Of a DNA stretch of 64,000 bases, positions 27,171 to 35,121 are shown piece by piece; position 1 is the stretch's first letter, and each line of letters opens with the position of its first letter. Source of the stretch: Flavobacteriales bacterium 34_180_T64 (GTDB lineage Bacteria; Bacteroidota; Bacteroidia; Flavobacteriales; Flavobacteriaceae). A program made the translations under genes and the position numbers. Where the stretch lies: contig MAAR01000016.1 in NCBI GenBank assembly GCA_002162765.1, positions 62,001 through 126,000 on the forward strand, in the 5' to 3' direction. The notes under the pieces are model-generated. The model did no database searches and was not told where the DNA came from. It saw only the letters and a program-made list of their open reading frames with translations.

Positions 27171-28400
27171 TTAAGTAGATTTTTTATTCTTATACTGCAT
27201 AACTCCTGTCTCTATCTTTATTGCCGTTTTGGCTAACATCGTAAATACAAAAGCTCCAAATGCCCAGATTCCTATGGTCACGCCAATTTCTATTCCTGTT
27301 GGTGTATATTCGGCAATTTTTCCATAAGGACCTGGAATAAATCCTGGCACAATAAGACCAAAGCCTTTTTCTATCCAAATAGCAACAAACAGCATAACAC
27401 AAGCAAAGAAAAGCACCCTGAAATTATTTCGAAGCTTATGAAAGGTCAACATCACAGTAGCCAATACATTCATAGATATAGACGTCCATATCCATGGTAG
27501 TAAAGCCGTTTTCCCATCCAATCCAAAGAACAAATAATAGGCACTTTCACTATGATGTGTCGGTGCATAAAACTCTTTAAATAATTCTGAAATTAGCATG
27601 ATCAGATTTATTTGAGCCGCCACAGTCACCACCATAGCTAATTTTTTAAGTGTCTTATCTTCAATTTTAAACAGCGTATAAGTTCTAATAATTGCTAATA
27701 CAACAATAATTAACGCTGGACCTGCAGCGAATGCAGATGCCAAAAATCGAGGACCTAAAAGCGCATTATTCCAAAACGGTCTTGCCTGCAGGCCTTGATA
27801 TAAAAAAGCAGTTACCAAGTGAATACCTACGGCCCAAAACACAGATAGCAGTGCTCCAGGAACATAAATTTTCGGATTAGGGGTTTTACCTTGATACCTG
27901 GTAAACAATATATAAAACGGAATGCTAATATTTAAAAACAAATAACCATTAAGCACCAAGACGTCCCACGTAAGCATAGAGTTTGGAAAATTAAACACAC
28001 CTATCCCTGGTATCATATGCCAAAGTACTGAAGGGCCTCCCATATCGGCAACAACAAAGGCTAAACACATTAAAAGCGCAGCCACAGCAAGACCTTCTCC
28101 AATTAGCACGGCTTGTTTAAAATCGACATCTTTGAGGACATAGGTAGGCATAACTAGCATAACGGCTGCAGCAGCTACACCAACTAAAAACGTGAAATTT
28201 GAAATATACAATCCCCAACTCACTCTATCAGTCATCCCAGTAACACTTAAGCCTTCATCCAACTGTATCGAATAACAATACATACCAACGAGCATAACAA
28301 AGGACAAAACCGCCATCCAAATATGGTATTTTTTAGAGCCATGTGTGATGACATCTATACTATCTTTAACTAAACTTCCAAAAACTTTAATTCGTCTCAT
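27171..28400 (-). CDS. NrfD/PsrC-type membrane quinol dehydrogenase subunit
   Basis: 409 residues with about 9-10 membrane helices of the NrfD family, which exchange electrons between quinones and an iron-sulfur partner on the outer face. Motifs such as LSVTGMTDRVSWGLYISNFTF and PSVLWHMIPG (quinone-site region) are visible. It is the last gene of the nap operon after the NrfC-like subunit. The likely role is to take electrons from menaquinol for nitrate reduction, replacing NapC or NapH. This is inference from family and position. Confidence 0.88.
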   Translation of the reverse strand: MRRIKVFGSLVKDSIDVITHGSKKYHIWMAVLSFVMLVGMYCYSIQLDEGLSVTGMTDRVSWGLYISNFTFLVGVAAAAVMLVMPTYVLKDVDFKQAVLIGEGLAVAALLMCLAFVVADMGGPSVLWHMIPGIGVFNFPNSMLTWDVLVLNGYLFLNISIPFYILFTRYQGKTPNPKIYVPGALLSVFWAVGIHLVTAFLYQGLQARPFWNNALLGPRFLASAFAAGPALIIVVLAIIRTYTLFKIEDKTLKKLAMVVTVAAQINLIMLISELFKEFYAPTHHSESAYYLFFGLDGKTALLPWIWTSISMNVLATVMLTFHKLRNNFRVLFFACVMLFVAIWIEKGFGLIVPGFIPGPYGKIAEYTPTGIEIGVTIGIWAFGAFVFTMLAKTAIKIETGVMQYKNKKST

Positions 28401-28433
28401 TTACATAAAATTGAAGTGTCATACTTTGTTTTG

Positions 28434-29510
28434 TTAATCCATAAAATACCAGAACTTAGGCTCTGTTCCTAAATCCTCTTTTAATCGAAATACTTTCTTA
28501 TTTTCTAATACCCAACGAATGGTACTGTCAGGGTCTAATAAATTTCCGAAAATTCGAGCCCCAGTAGGACAAGCCTCTACACATGCTGGATTTTTACCTG
28601 CTCTTGAACGTTGCACACAAAAGGTGCATTTTTCCACAACACCATTCTTTCTGAGGCGATTCCCTAAATAATGTTGATTTTTATTCACTTCTTCCTCAGG
28701 CACTTCTGGCTTACTCCAATTGAATCTACGGCCATCATAAGGACAGGCTGCCATACAATAGCGACAACCCACACACCAATCGTAATCCACAACAACCAAA
28801 CCATCGTCTTCCCGCCAAGTAGCCTGTACAGGACACACTTCAATACAAGGCGGATTATCACAATGAAAACATTGCGTCCCCATATAAAAGTGACCTTCGG
28901 CAGGAACTTCGTGGTAATAATTATCGTCAGCCTCATTAAAATTGAAGCCTTTACCATCTTTCATTTCATGAATACGAATGTATTCCATTTGTGAGTTTCT
29001 ATCTTGGTTGTTTTCTTCTACACAAGCGCTCACGCAATCCATATATCCTTGACATTTTGAAATGTTAAAAGCGTAACCAAAAAGAACATCCTTTTCTGCA
29101 TTTTTAGAAGACATAGAAATAGTTTTTCCGGTACGTAATTGATACGATCGCACCAAACGTTCTACAGTACCATTTTTCTCCTCATTGGTCATTAACTTGT
29201 AATTTCCTTTAAACTGTTCTTCCCAGTCGATCTGTGCTTTTTCTTTCGTTTCATCTCCAGAAATCACACTACAAGACGTACTGATAGCGCCAGCTCCTAT
29301 AGCCAAACTAGCAGTAAGTTGCTTAAATGCTGTTCGTCGATCCATTTTAACATCGAATACCTGATCAAAACCATCCTTCTTCGCTTCCTCACCGATAGCT
29401 GGTTTATGAGATCCACATCCACCAGATGTCTTTCCACATCCACAAGTATCCTCAGATTCTGCTTTCTTACTATTTAAGTTTAATGAAAACCATTTTTTAT
29501 TACTGCTCAT
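28434..29510 (-). CDS. NrfC-like multi-cluster ferredoxin subunit with Tat signal
   Basis: 358 residues from the ATG at 29510 (frame open to 29531). It would pass electrons between the NrfD-like subunit and haem proteins. Three complete four-Cys [4Fe-4S] motifs are visible (CFHCDNPPCIEVCP, CVGCRYCMAACP, and CTFC with CVEACP). In the first motif (CQGYMDCVSAC) the second Cys is Tyr156. An extension of about 55 residues with Cys 23, 25 and 32 (CGCGKTSGGCG) precedes an internal twin-Arg signal (DRRTAFKQL, residues 57-65) and a lipobox-like STSC with Cys80. It is 14 bases before the end of the cytochrome gene's neighbour region and 33 bases ahead of the NrfD-like gene. Confidence 0.88.
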   Translation of the reverse strand: MSSNKKWFSLNLNSKKAESEDTCGCGKTSGGCGSHKPAIGEEAKKDGFDQVFDVKMDRRTAFKQLTASLAIGAGAISTSCSVISGDETKEKAQIDWEEQFKGNYKLMTNEEKNGTVERLVRSYQLRTGKTISMSSKNAEKDVLFGYAFNISKCQGYMDCVSACVEENNQDRNSQMEYIRIHEMKDGKGFNFNEADDNYYHEVPAEGHFYMGTQCFHCDNPPCIEVCPVQATWREDDGLVVVDYDWCVGCRYCMAACPYDGRRFNWSKPEVPEEEVNKNQHYLGNRLRKNGVVEKCTFCVQRSRAGKNPACVEACPTGARIFGNLLDPDSTIRWVLENKKVFRLKEDLGTEPKFWYFMD

Positions 29511-29545
29511 ACCTAATATTATTGTAACCACAAGTGGTTTTTTGA

Positions 29546-30172
29546 CTATTCTCGTTGTTTTTCCTTTATTGGATTATACCTTGCTGGCCATCGTGACTCA
29601 AAATGCGGAGCATGTGGATCATGACAATTCACACAGGTGTTTGAAACTCTAGGAGGAGCCCATCCAGCAATTCGTTTTCCATGTGCACCACCTTTCCAAT
29701 CTTCAAATTGCCTGGAGTGACATTGGGCACACATTTGGTGACTTTTGTTAAACCGAATTTGTTCACCTGTCAAACTTTTTAAATGATCCATATCATTGCC
29801 ATTATGACAAGTCACGCAATTCATTGTCTTAGAATTTGCATGATCTAGTTTAATGTTCCAATGTGCTTTTTTAAAATCGTCCGACGACATTTCACTCACA
29901 GGTTTCGTATGACATTCTGTACATTTAAAAGATTTGATATGACTTTCTCTTTCTGGAATAAAAAAGGTTTCATCGCCTTCCGTAATTTCAATTGTCTTAA
30001 GATCGCCAATATGTGCTTCCGAAGACAACGTTGTCCCCTTGTAGTTTTCACTTTCAGCTTTAATCTTATCTGTTATACTATGATATTCATGCTCATCGTG
30101 TTTACAAGACGTAAACATTCCAATTAGCAAAAGACAGACACCTATTAAATATGTAGCACGATATGTATTCAT
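29546..30172 (-). CDS. Tetraheme c-type cytochrome lipoprotein of the nap operon
   Basis: 208 residues. A lipoprotein-type signal ends at Cys23 (GMFTSC). Four haem c motifs are at residues 84-88 (CTECH), 119-123 (CVTCH), 148-152 (CAQCH) and 180-184 (CVNCH). Intervening His residues could be distal ligands (HWNIKLDH, HGKRIAG). It is anchored outside the cytoplasmic membrane or on the outer membrane and probably carries electrons between the NrfC/NrfD module and NapB. It ends 1 base overlapping the napB start. It is not a standard NapC/NrfH, which has an N-terminal membrane helix rather than a lipobox. Confidence 0.86.
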   Translation of the reverse strand: MNTYRATYLIGVCLLLIGMFTSCKHDEHEYHSITDKIKAESENYKGTTLSSEAHIGDLKTIEITEGDETFFIPERESHIKSFKCTECHTKPVSEMSSDDFKKAHWNIKLDHANSKTMNCVTCHNGNDMDHLKSLTGEQIRFNKSHQMCAQCHSRQFEDWKGGAHGKRIAGWAPPRVSNTCVNCHDPHAPHFESRWPARYNPIKEKQRE

Positions 30173-30858
30173 TATTCTTTTTTATTTCTTGTGAAACTTT
30201 TAATCTCCTGCACCTTAGTATCACTAGGAACATGACATTGTCTACAATTTGTACGCTCAGGATGAGAAACCCTAATTTCTACAGGAGCACTTGGACCTGC
30301 ATGACACGCTAGGCAATTCTCTCTCAACTGTAATTGATGCGGAATAACTGGAGGACTTCCTAATAAAGCATTGTTATTTCCAGCTCCTAAAACTTGTTTT
30401 TTGACAAAACTATTTGGTTTAAACTCTCCACTAGTCAACTCTGGCACATGACACTGACGGCAATTCGTCAGTTGAGGATGCGGTGTTACAGGTGTATACG
30501 CATTAAATTTTTCTACAAACCCACCATTTTCATGACATTTCAAGCAACTATTGTCACCCATATTTCGCTCGTCTGCAACAACATGAGGAATCGTAGGAGG
30601 TGCACCAGGAAATGCTCGATTCTTATAATACGTTTCTAACGACCTTTGATGTTCATAATCGAAAGGCATATTTTCATAGTCTAAAGCATGCTGTGACCTT
30701 TGAAAAACACCATACTCAGTAGGAATAATGATAGATTCCTGAGCTGGTTCTAAAGGAACATAAGCTTCTTCAGAACCCATTTGATAACTATAATTCCATA
30801 CAGCAATAAAAGCTACAAATAAAATTACGAACAACGAGATGATTCCTAATCTTTTCAT
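30172..30858 (-). CDS. napB: NapB-like cytochrome c, duplicated to four haem motifs
   Basis: Electron-donor subunit of periplasmic nitrate reductase, 228 residues, with an N-terminal uncleaved-anchor or signal helix (residues 4-21). Ordinary NapB has two haems. Here four CXXCH motifs occur at residues 105-109, 133-137, 182-186 and 205-209. Residues 85-140 (GAPPTIPH...CLKCH...HPQLTNCRQCHVP) match residues 167-212 (GSPPVIPH...CLACH...HPERTNCRQCHVP), so the chain looks like a tandem duplication. It lies 2 bases after napA. The name rests on the NapB-type motifs and on operon position. Confidence 0.85.
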   Translation of the reverse strand: MKRLGIISLFVILFVAFIAVWNYSYQMGSEEAYVPLEPAQESIIIPTEYGVFQRSQHALDYENMPFDYEHQRSLETYYKNRAFPGAPPTIPHVVADERNMGDNSCLKCHENGGFVEKFNAYTPVTPHPQLTNCRQCHVPELTSGEFKPNSFVKKQVLGAGNNNALLGSPPVIPHQLQLRENCLACHAGPSAPVEIRVSHPERTNCRQCHVPSDTKVQEIKSFTRNKKE

Positions 30859-30860
30859 AA

Positions 30861-33185
30861 TTATACTTTTTCGACTTTAACAGCGCATTTCTTATAATCT
30901 GGTTCTTTTGATATAGGGCAGAACGCATCTATAGTCACATCGTTAATCATCAAATTCTCATCAAAGAAAGGTGCAAACACTTGCCCTTTAGTAGGAAGAC
31001 CTCTTTCATTAATTGAAGCTGGCATAATACATGACCCTCTTTTTGAAGTCACTTTTACGTTCTCACCATTACTAATTCCTAAGGTCTTGGCATCTTCTGG
31101 ATGCAATTCTAAATACGCATTTGGCATTGCTTTATGCAGTACAGGAATACGTCTGGTCATAGAGCCAGTATGCCAATGCTCGATGACACGTCCTGTGTTT
31201 AACCAAAATGGATATTCAGCACTAGGAACCTCTGGAGCCGGCTCATAAGGACGTTGCCAAATTACCGCCTTTCCGTCTTTTTTTCCATAGAAATGGAAAT
31301 CTTTTCCATTAGTACAAGCAGGATCATATTCGGCATTAAATCGCCATTGTGTTGACTTACCATTCACATAAGGCCAAATTGCACCAGATTGTTCTTTTAA
31401 GACTTCAAGTGGTGCCATCCCATGTTTAGCCCCTTTATGGAATTGTATGTATTCGTTATAAATTTCTTCTGCGTGGTTTTCTTCACTATATGGGAATAAA
31501 TCACCATAACCCATTCGTTTTGCCACTTCAATAGTCATCCATGCATCAGGCTTAGTTTCACCAGGCCCTTCGATCATCTTATCCCATTGCTGTGTTCTAC
31601 GTTCAGAATTCCCATACATTCCAGATTTTTCAATATGCCAAGAGGCTGGCAAAATAACATCTGCCACATCTGAAGTTGGTGTAGGAAAAACATCTGAAAC
31701 CACAACAAAGCAAGATTCTTTTTCCATAGCAGGTCGGTAGCGACTCGTTTTCGGCAAGGAAACTAAAGGATTCGTTACTTGTGTCCAAATAAATTTGATA
31801 TCACCACGATCTACAGCTCTAAACATTTCTGTCGCATGATACGTTGGTTTAGACGGGATACGATCTACTGGTACTTTCCATATTTTGGCTGCCAGCTCTC
31901 GGTGCTTTTTATTAGTTACAACACCTTTTGGCAACTTATGAGTAAAGGTCCCAACTTCACGCGCTGTCCCACATGCAGAAGGTTGACCTGTTAGAGAGAA
32001 CGGGCCATTACCAGGTTGAGATATTTTACCAGTTAACAAATGAATGTTATACACTAAATTGTTTATCCAAGTTCCTCGTGTATGCTGGTTCATTCCCATA
32101 CACCAATATGACACTACTTTTTTATTGGGATCTCCATATATGGCAGCCAAATACTTGATATCCTTTACTGAAACTCGCGAATATTTTGCTACTTTCTCAG
32201 GTGTATAATCCGCTAGGAACGCTTTGTATTCTTCAAAATTTATTTTCGTCGCCTTGTCTTTAAAACTAAATTTATCCTCAAGACCGTAACCTATATTTGT
32301 CAATCCTTTATTAAAATTTACATGTTCCTCAACAAATTTTTTGTTAACCCAGCCATTCTTAATAATTTCATAGCAAATGGCATTTGCAACTGCCAAATCG
32401 GTTTGAGGCTCAAATAAAATTGATTTATTCGAAGCCATACTAGAACGTGTCGTTCGTGTTGCAAAATCAATGATTTTTGCGCCTCTTCTATTTTTTTGTT
32501 CTAACATTCTCGAGAATAATACGGGATGCATTTCTGCCATATTATTTCCCCAGGTTATAAAATAATCTGCATGATCAATATCTTCATAACAACCCATCGG
32601 TTCATCTGCCCCAAAAGTTGTCAAGAATCCAGTAACAGCACTAGCCATACATAAACGTGCGTTACAATCTAAGTTATTAGTACCAATAGCGCCTTTCATA
32701 AACTTAGAAGCTACATAGCCTTCTGGAATAGTAGATTGTCCTGATGTATACATAGCAACTGAATCTTTACCATGCTTTTCGATGGTATCTTTCATTTTTT
32801 CAGCAACGAGATCTAAAGCCTCATCAAGTGGCGTTTCGACATATTTTCCATTCTTCTTAACTAAAGCATATTTTAATCGATCACTAGCTTGAATACACAT
32901 TATTTGATGATAACCTTTAACACAAAGCAACCCTTTATTCACACTAGAGTTTGGATCCCCTTTTACAGCCACTGCTTTTCCATTTTCAACACCAACAAGG
33001 ATTCCACAACCTACTCCACAAAATCTGCAAGGCCCTTTTTTCCATTCTAAGTCGCCATCAGGAATGCCTTTAATTTGCTCTTCGGCAAAAAGTATTCCAG
33101 GAAACAGTGATGCTGCCGCAGTCATTGCAGACAAAGCTGCCATCTTCTTAATAAAACTTCGTCTGTTAGTTAAAGTATTATTCAT
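30861..33185 (-). CDS. napA: Periplasmic nitrate reductase catalytic subunit NapA
   Basis: Reduces nitrate to nitrite in the periplasm with a bis-MGD molybdenum centre and one [4Fe-4S] cluster. 774 residues. A Tat signal (NRRSFIKKM) is cleaved near residue 34. Cluster cysteines are at about 53, 56, 60 and 88 (CRFCGVGCG, LLCVKG). The Mo-ligand Cys179 sits in NARLCMASAV. Length is nearer the short NapA of Desulfovibrio than the larger proteobacterial enzymes. It is 2 bases downstream of napD, and the same DNA region faces the Mo-cofactor operon. Confidence 0.95.
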   Translation of the reverse strand: MNNTLTNRRSFIKKMAALSAMTAAASLFPGILFAEEQIKGIPDGDLEWKKGPCRFCGVGCGILVGVENGKAVAVKGDPNSSVNKGLLCVKGYHQIMCIQASDRLKYALVKKNGKYVETPLDEALDLVAEKMKDTIEKHGKDSVAMYTSGQSTIPEGYVASKFMKGAIGTNNLDCNARLCMASAVTGFLTTFGADEPMGCYEDIDHADYFITWGNNMAEMHPVLFSRMLEQKNRRGAKIIDFATRTTRSSMASNKSILFEPQTDLAVANAICYEIIKNGWVNKKFVEEHVNFNKGLTNIGYGLEDKFSFKDKATKINFEEYKAFLADYTPEKVAKYSRVSVKDIKYLAAIYGDPNKKVVSYWCMGMNQHTRGTWINNLVYNIHLLTGKISQPGNGPFSLTGQPSACGTAREVGTFTHKLPKGVVTNKKHRELAAKIWKVPVDRIPSKPTYHATEMFRAVDRGDIKFIWTQVTNPLVSLPKTSRYRPAMEKESCFVVVSDVFPTPTSDVADVILPASWHIEKSGMYGNSERRTQQWDKMIEGPGETKPDAWMTIEVAKRMGYGDLFPYSEENHAEEIYNEYIQFHKGAKHGMAPLEVLKEQSGAIWPYVNGKSTQWRFNAEYDPACTNGKDFHFYGKKDGKAVIWQRPYEPAPEVPSAEYPFWLNTGRVIEHWHTGSMTRRIPVLHKAMPNAYLELHPEDAKTLGISNGENVKVTSKRGSCIMPASINERGLPTKGQVFAPFFDENLMINDVTIDAFCPISKEPDYKKCAVKVEKV

Positions 33186-33187
33186 AA

Positions 33188-33427
33188 TTAATCGTTTTTT
33201 GGTGTATTGAAACCAGAAACCATCGATAGTAATTTTAAACTATCAATATTTTCCATCAGTTTTTTTAATTTATCTTCTTCTTCTTGGGAATTTGTATCGG
33301 TAACTACAATCAGTAAATCTTCATTTTTAGCAGGGATGACTTCACATTGCTCTATTTTTGAAAGTGCTTCAAACAATGCTTGCTTCTTATCTTCCTGAGG
33401 ATGGGCTAAGTAACTTTTAATTGGCAT
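33188..33427 (-). CDS. napD: NapD-like nitrate reductase chaperone
   Basis: A 79-residue cytoplasmic chaperone that binds the NapA Tat signal and prevents early export. The opening MPIKSYLAHPQ, the segment CEVIPAKNEDLLIVVTDT and the length fit NapD. It is the first gene of the nap operon and ends 2 bases before napA begins. A control region with two dyads lies just upstream. Confidence 0.85.
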   Translation of the reverse strand: MPIKSYLAHPQEDKKQALFEALSKIEQCEVIPAKNEDLLIVVTDTNSQEEEDKLKKLMENIDSLKLLSMVSGFNTPKND

Positions 33428-33484
33428 AAAAATTTATTTATTTTTCAAGAAGTTAAATCTCTTTTAATTTTAAAATAAAAAAAC

Positions 33485-33496
33485 TGACAAATGTCA
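33485..33496. promoter_or_regulatory. TGACA-n2-TGTCA dyad between napD and moeA
   Basis: TGACAAATGTCA is a perfect 5-2-5 inverted repeat, 58-69 bases upstream of napD. It resembles the dyad upstream of dnaK (spacer 3 there). It is a candidate operator for the nap operon; the regulator is unknown. Confidence 0.4.
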
Positions 33497-33535
33497 TATC
33501 ACATCTATTTACACTAAATCTAAATAACAATACCT

Positions 33536-33550
33536 AACATGAGATATGTT
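33536..33550. promoter_or_regulatory. AACAT-n5-ATGTT dyad between napD and moeA
   Basis: AACAT and ATGTT arms separated by five bases. It lies upstream of the moeA -7 box (33570) where a -33 region would be, so a bound protein could act on moeA or nap. The layout is like a CRP/FNR-size site, but the sequence is not a known consensus. Confidence 0.35.
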
Positions 33551-33569
33551 TTAACAAAAAAGGAATCGT

Positions 33570-33577
33570 TATATTTG
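33570..33577 (+). promoter_or_regulatory. Candidate -7 box of the molybdenum-cofactor operon
   Basis: TATATTTG matches TAnnTTTG and is 20 bases before the moeA ATG. No other consensus box is seen before moaA on this strand, so the genes to moaA are probably one transcript. Confidence 0.55.
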
Positions 33578-33597
33578 TACGAACATAACGCAAACTT

Positions 33598-34779
33598 ATG
33601 ATTTCGGTAAATCAAGCTTTAGAAATTGTCCAAAACAATATAAATCCAACGCAACATTCTGAGCTAAAAGATACAAAAAATGCGCTTGGAAATGTCCTAT
33701 ATAGGGATATAGTTTCGCCTATTAATATGCCTCCTTTTAATCAATCGGCAATGGATGGTTATGCGTTACACCTTCATGAAAGTTCGAATTACCAAATTAT
33801 AGGAGAAATTAAAGCTGGTGATGATTCACATCCGACGCTACAAAAGGGTGAAGGTGTCAGGATATTCACAGGAGCCGCTGTACCAGAATCTGCTAATGCT
33901 GTAGTTATGCAAGAACGTGTTAGCATAACTAATCAAAATTTAATTTTGGACACTAAAGTTTCTTTGCAAGAAAACATAAGACCTATTGGAGAACAGGTCA
34001 ACAAAGACCAAATAGCTCTTAAAAAAGGGACCGTATTAACGCCTGCCGCTGTTGCTTTTTTATCCACCCTTGGTATCACAAAGGTATCTGTTTATAAGAA
34101 GCCTTCAATTGCTATAATTGTTACAGGAAACGAACTTGTAGAAGCTGGTCAGTCTTTGACCTATGGTCTGATTTATGAAAGCAATTCAATCATGCTTACT
34201 TCGGCCCTAAATAGCTTAGGTTATCCTAATGTGAAAACGCATAAGGTCGATGATAATTATGAACATACTGTTGATCTCCTTTGGGAAGCAATGAGTGCCT
34301 ATGATATGGTTATAATATCTGGAGGTATTTCGGTAGGCGATTATGATTTTGTTGGAAAAGCACTTCAGGAATTGGAGGTGAAAGAATTATTCTATAAGGT
34401 GAAACAAAAACCTGGCAAGCCATTATTTTTTGGCAAAACAAAAAGTTGTGTGGTATTTGCACTTCCTGGAAACCCTGCAGCTGCCTTAAGTTGTTATTAT
34501 ATTTATGTTCAAACCGCTTTACAAATCATGTCTGGCAACAGTTCCTATACATTATCGAAAACAATAGCACAATCACAATCAAATTATGTCAAGAAAGGGA
34601 ACAGGTCCCAATTCTTAAAGGCCATATACAAACATGGAAATGTTGAAATTTTGGAAGGACAAAGTTCAGCAATGCTTCAAACATTTGCGATTGCGAATGC
34701 TTTTGTTGTCATGCCTGAATCCTTACAAACTATAAACATCAATGATGACGTTGAAGTCATTTTGCTTCCACTAAATTAA
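33598..34779 (+). CDS. moeA: Molybdopterin molybdotransferase MoeA
   Basis: Inserts molybdate into adenylylated molybdopterin. 393 residues with typical MoeA blocks: PPFNQSAMDGYAL, GVRIFTGAAVPESANAVVMQE, the catalytic-domain ISGGISVGDYDFV and GLIYESNS, and PGKPLFFGKTKSCVVFALPGNPAAAL. It is first in a run of closely spaced plus-strand Mo-cofactor genes. This operon is divergent from nap, whose NapA needs the cofactor. Confidence 0.95.
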   Translation: MISVNQALEIVQNNINPTQHSELKDTKNALGNVLYRDIVSPINMPPFNQSAMDGYALHLHESSNYQIIGEIKAGDDSHPTLQKGEGVRIFTGAAVPESANAVVMQERVSITNQNLILDTKVSLQENIRPIGEQVNKDQIALKKGTVLTPAAVAFLSTLGITKVSVYKKPSIAIIVTGNELVEAGQSLTYGLIYESNSIMLTSALNSLGYPNVKTHKVDDNYEHTVDLLWEAMSAYDMVIISGGISVGDYDFVGKALQELEVKELFYKVKQKPGKPLFFGKTKSCVVFALPGNPAAALSCYYIYVQTALQIMSGNSSYTLSKTIAQSQSNYVKKGNRSQFLKAIYKHGNVEILEGQSSAMLQTFAIANAFVVMPESLQTININDDVEVILLPLN

Positions 34780-34785
34780 AATATA

Positions 34786-35121
34786 ATGGAGTATAAAATT
34801 AAAAGTCGCATTTGGATCGAAACTGAAAACCATATCTTATTAGGTGAAGGACGCGTAACTTTATTAAAGGCCATCGAAGAGACAGGTTCTCTGTCTAAAG
34901 CTGCTAAATCAATCGGGATGTCTTACAAAAAAGCTTGGTCCTTAATTGATGCTGTAAATAGACGTGCAGAAAAACCGGTAACCACATCAAGTATTGGCGG
35001 TAAAGGTGGTGGCGGAGCAATTTTAACACCATACGGCAAATCATTGGTGGATGCTTTTGAAACAATCAATAAGAACTGTTGGAAATTTTTAGATGAACAA
35101 ATAAGTAAAATAAGTATTTAG
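34786..35121 (+). CDS. ModE N-terminal-like winged-helix regulator, no molybdate domain
   Basis: 111 residues, matching only the DNA-binding half of ModE (GRVTLLKAIEETGSLSKAAKSIGMSYKKAWSLIDAVN...GGKGGGGAILTPYGKSLVDAF). Full ModE has two extra TOBE (MOP) domains that bind molybdate; none is here. It could be a molybdate-independent regulator, or bind through another protein. Its stop overlaps the next GTG start by 1 base. Confidence 0.85.
   Translation: MEYKIKSRIWIETENHILLGEGRVTLLKAIEETGSLSKAAKSIGMSYKKAWSLIDAVNRRAEKPVTTSSIGGKGGGGAILTPYGKSLVDAFETINKNCWKFLDEQISKISI

Noticed and set aside
28671..28994. Open frames on both strands inside the NrfC-like gene
   Set aside because: These overlap the four-cluster ferredoxin gene, whose Cys motifs are intact in its own frame. 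They are frame shadows.
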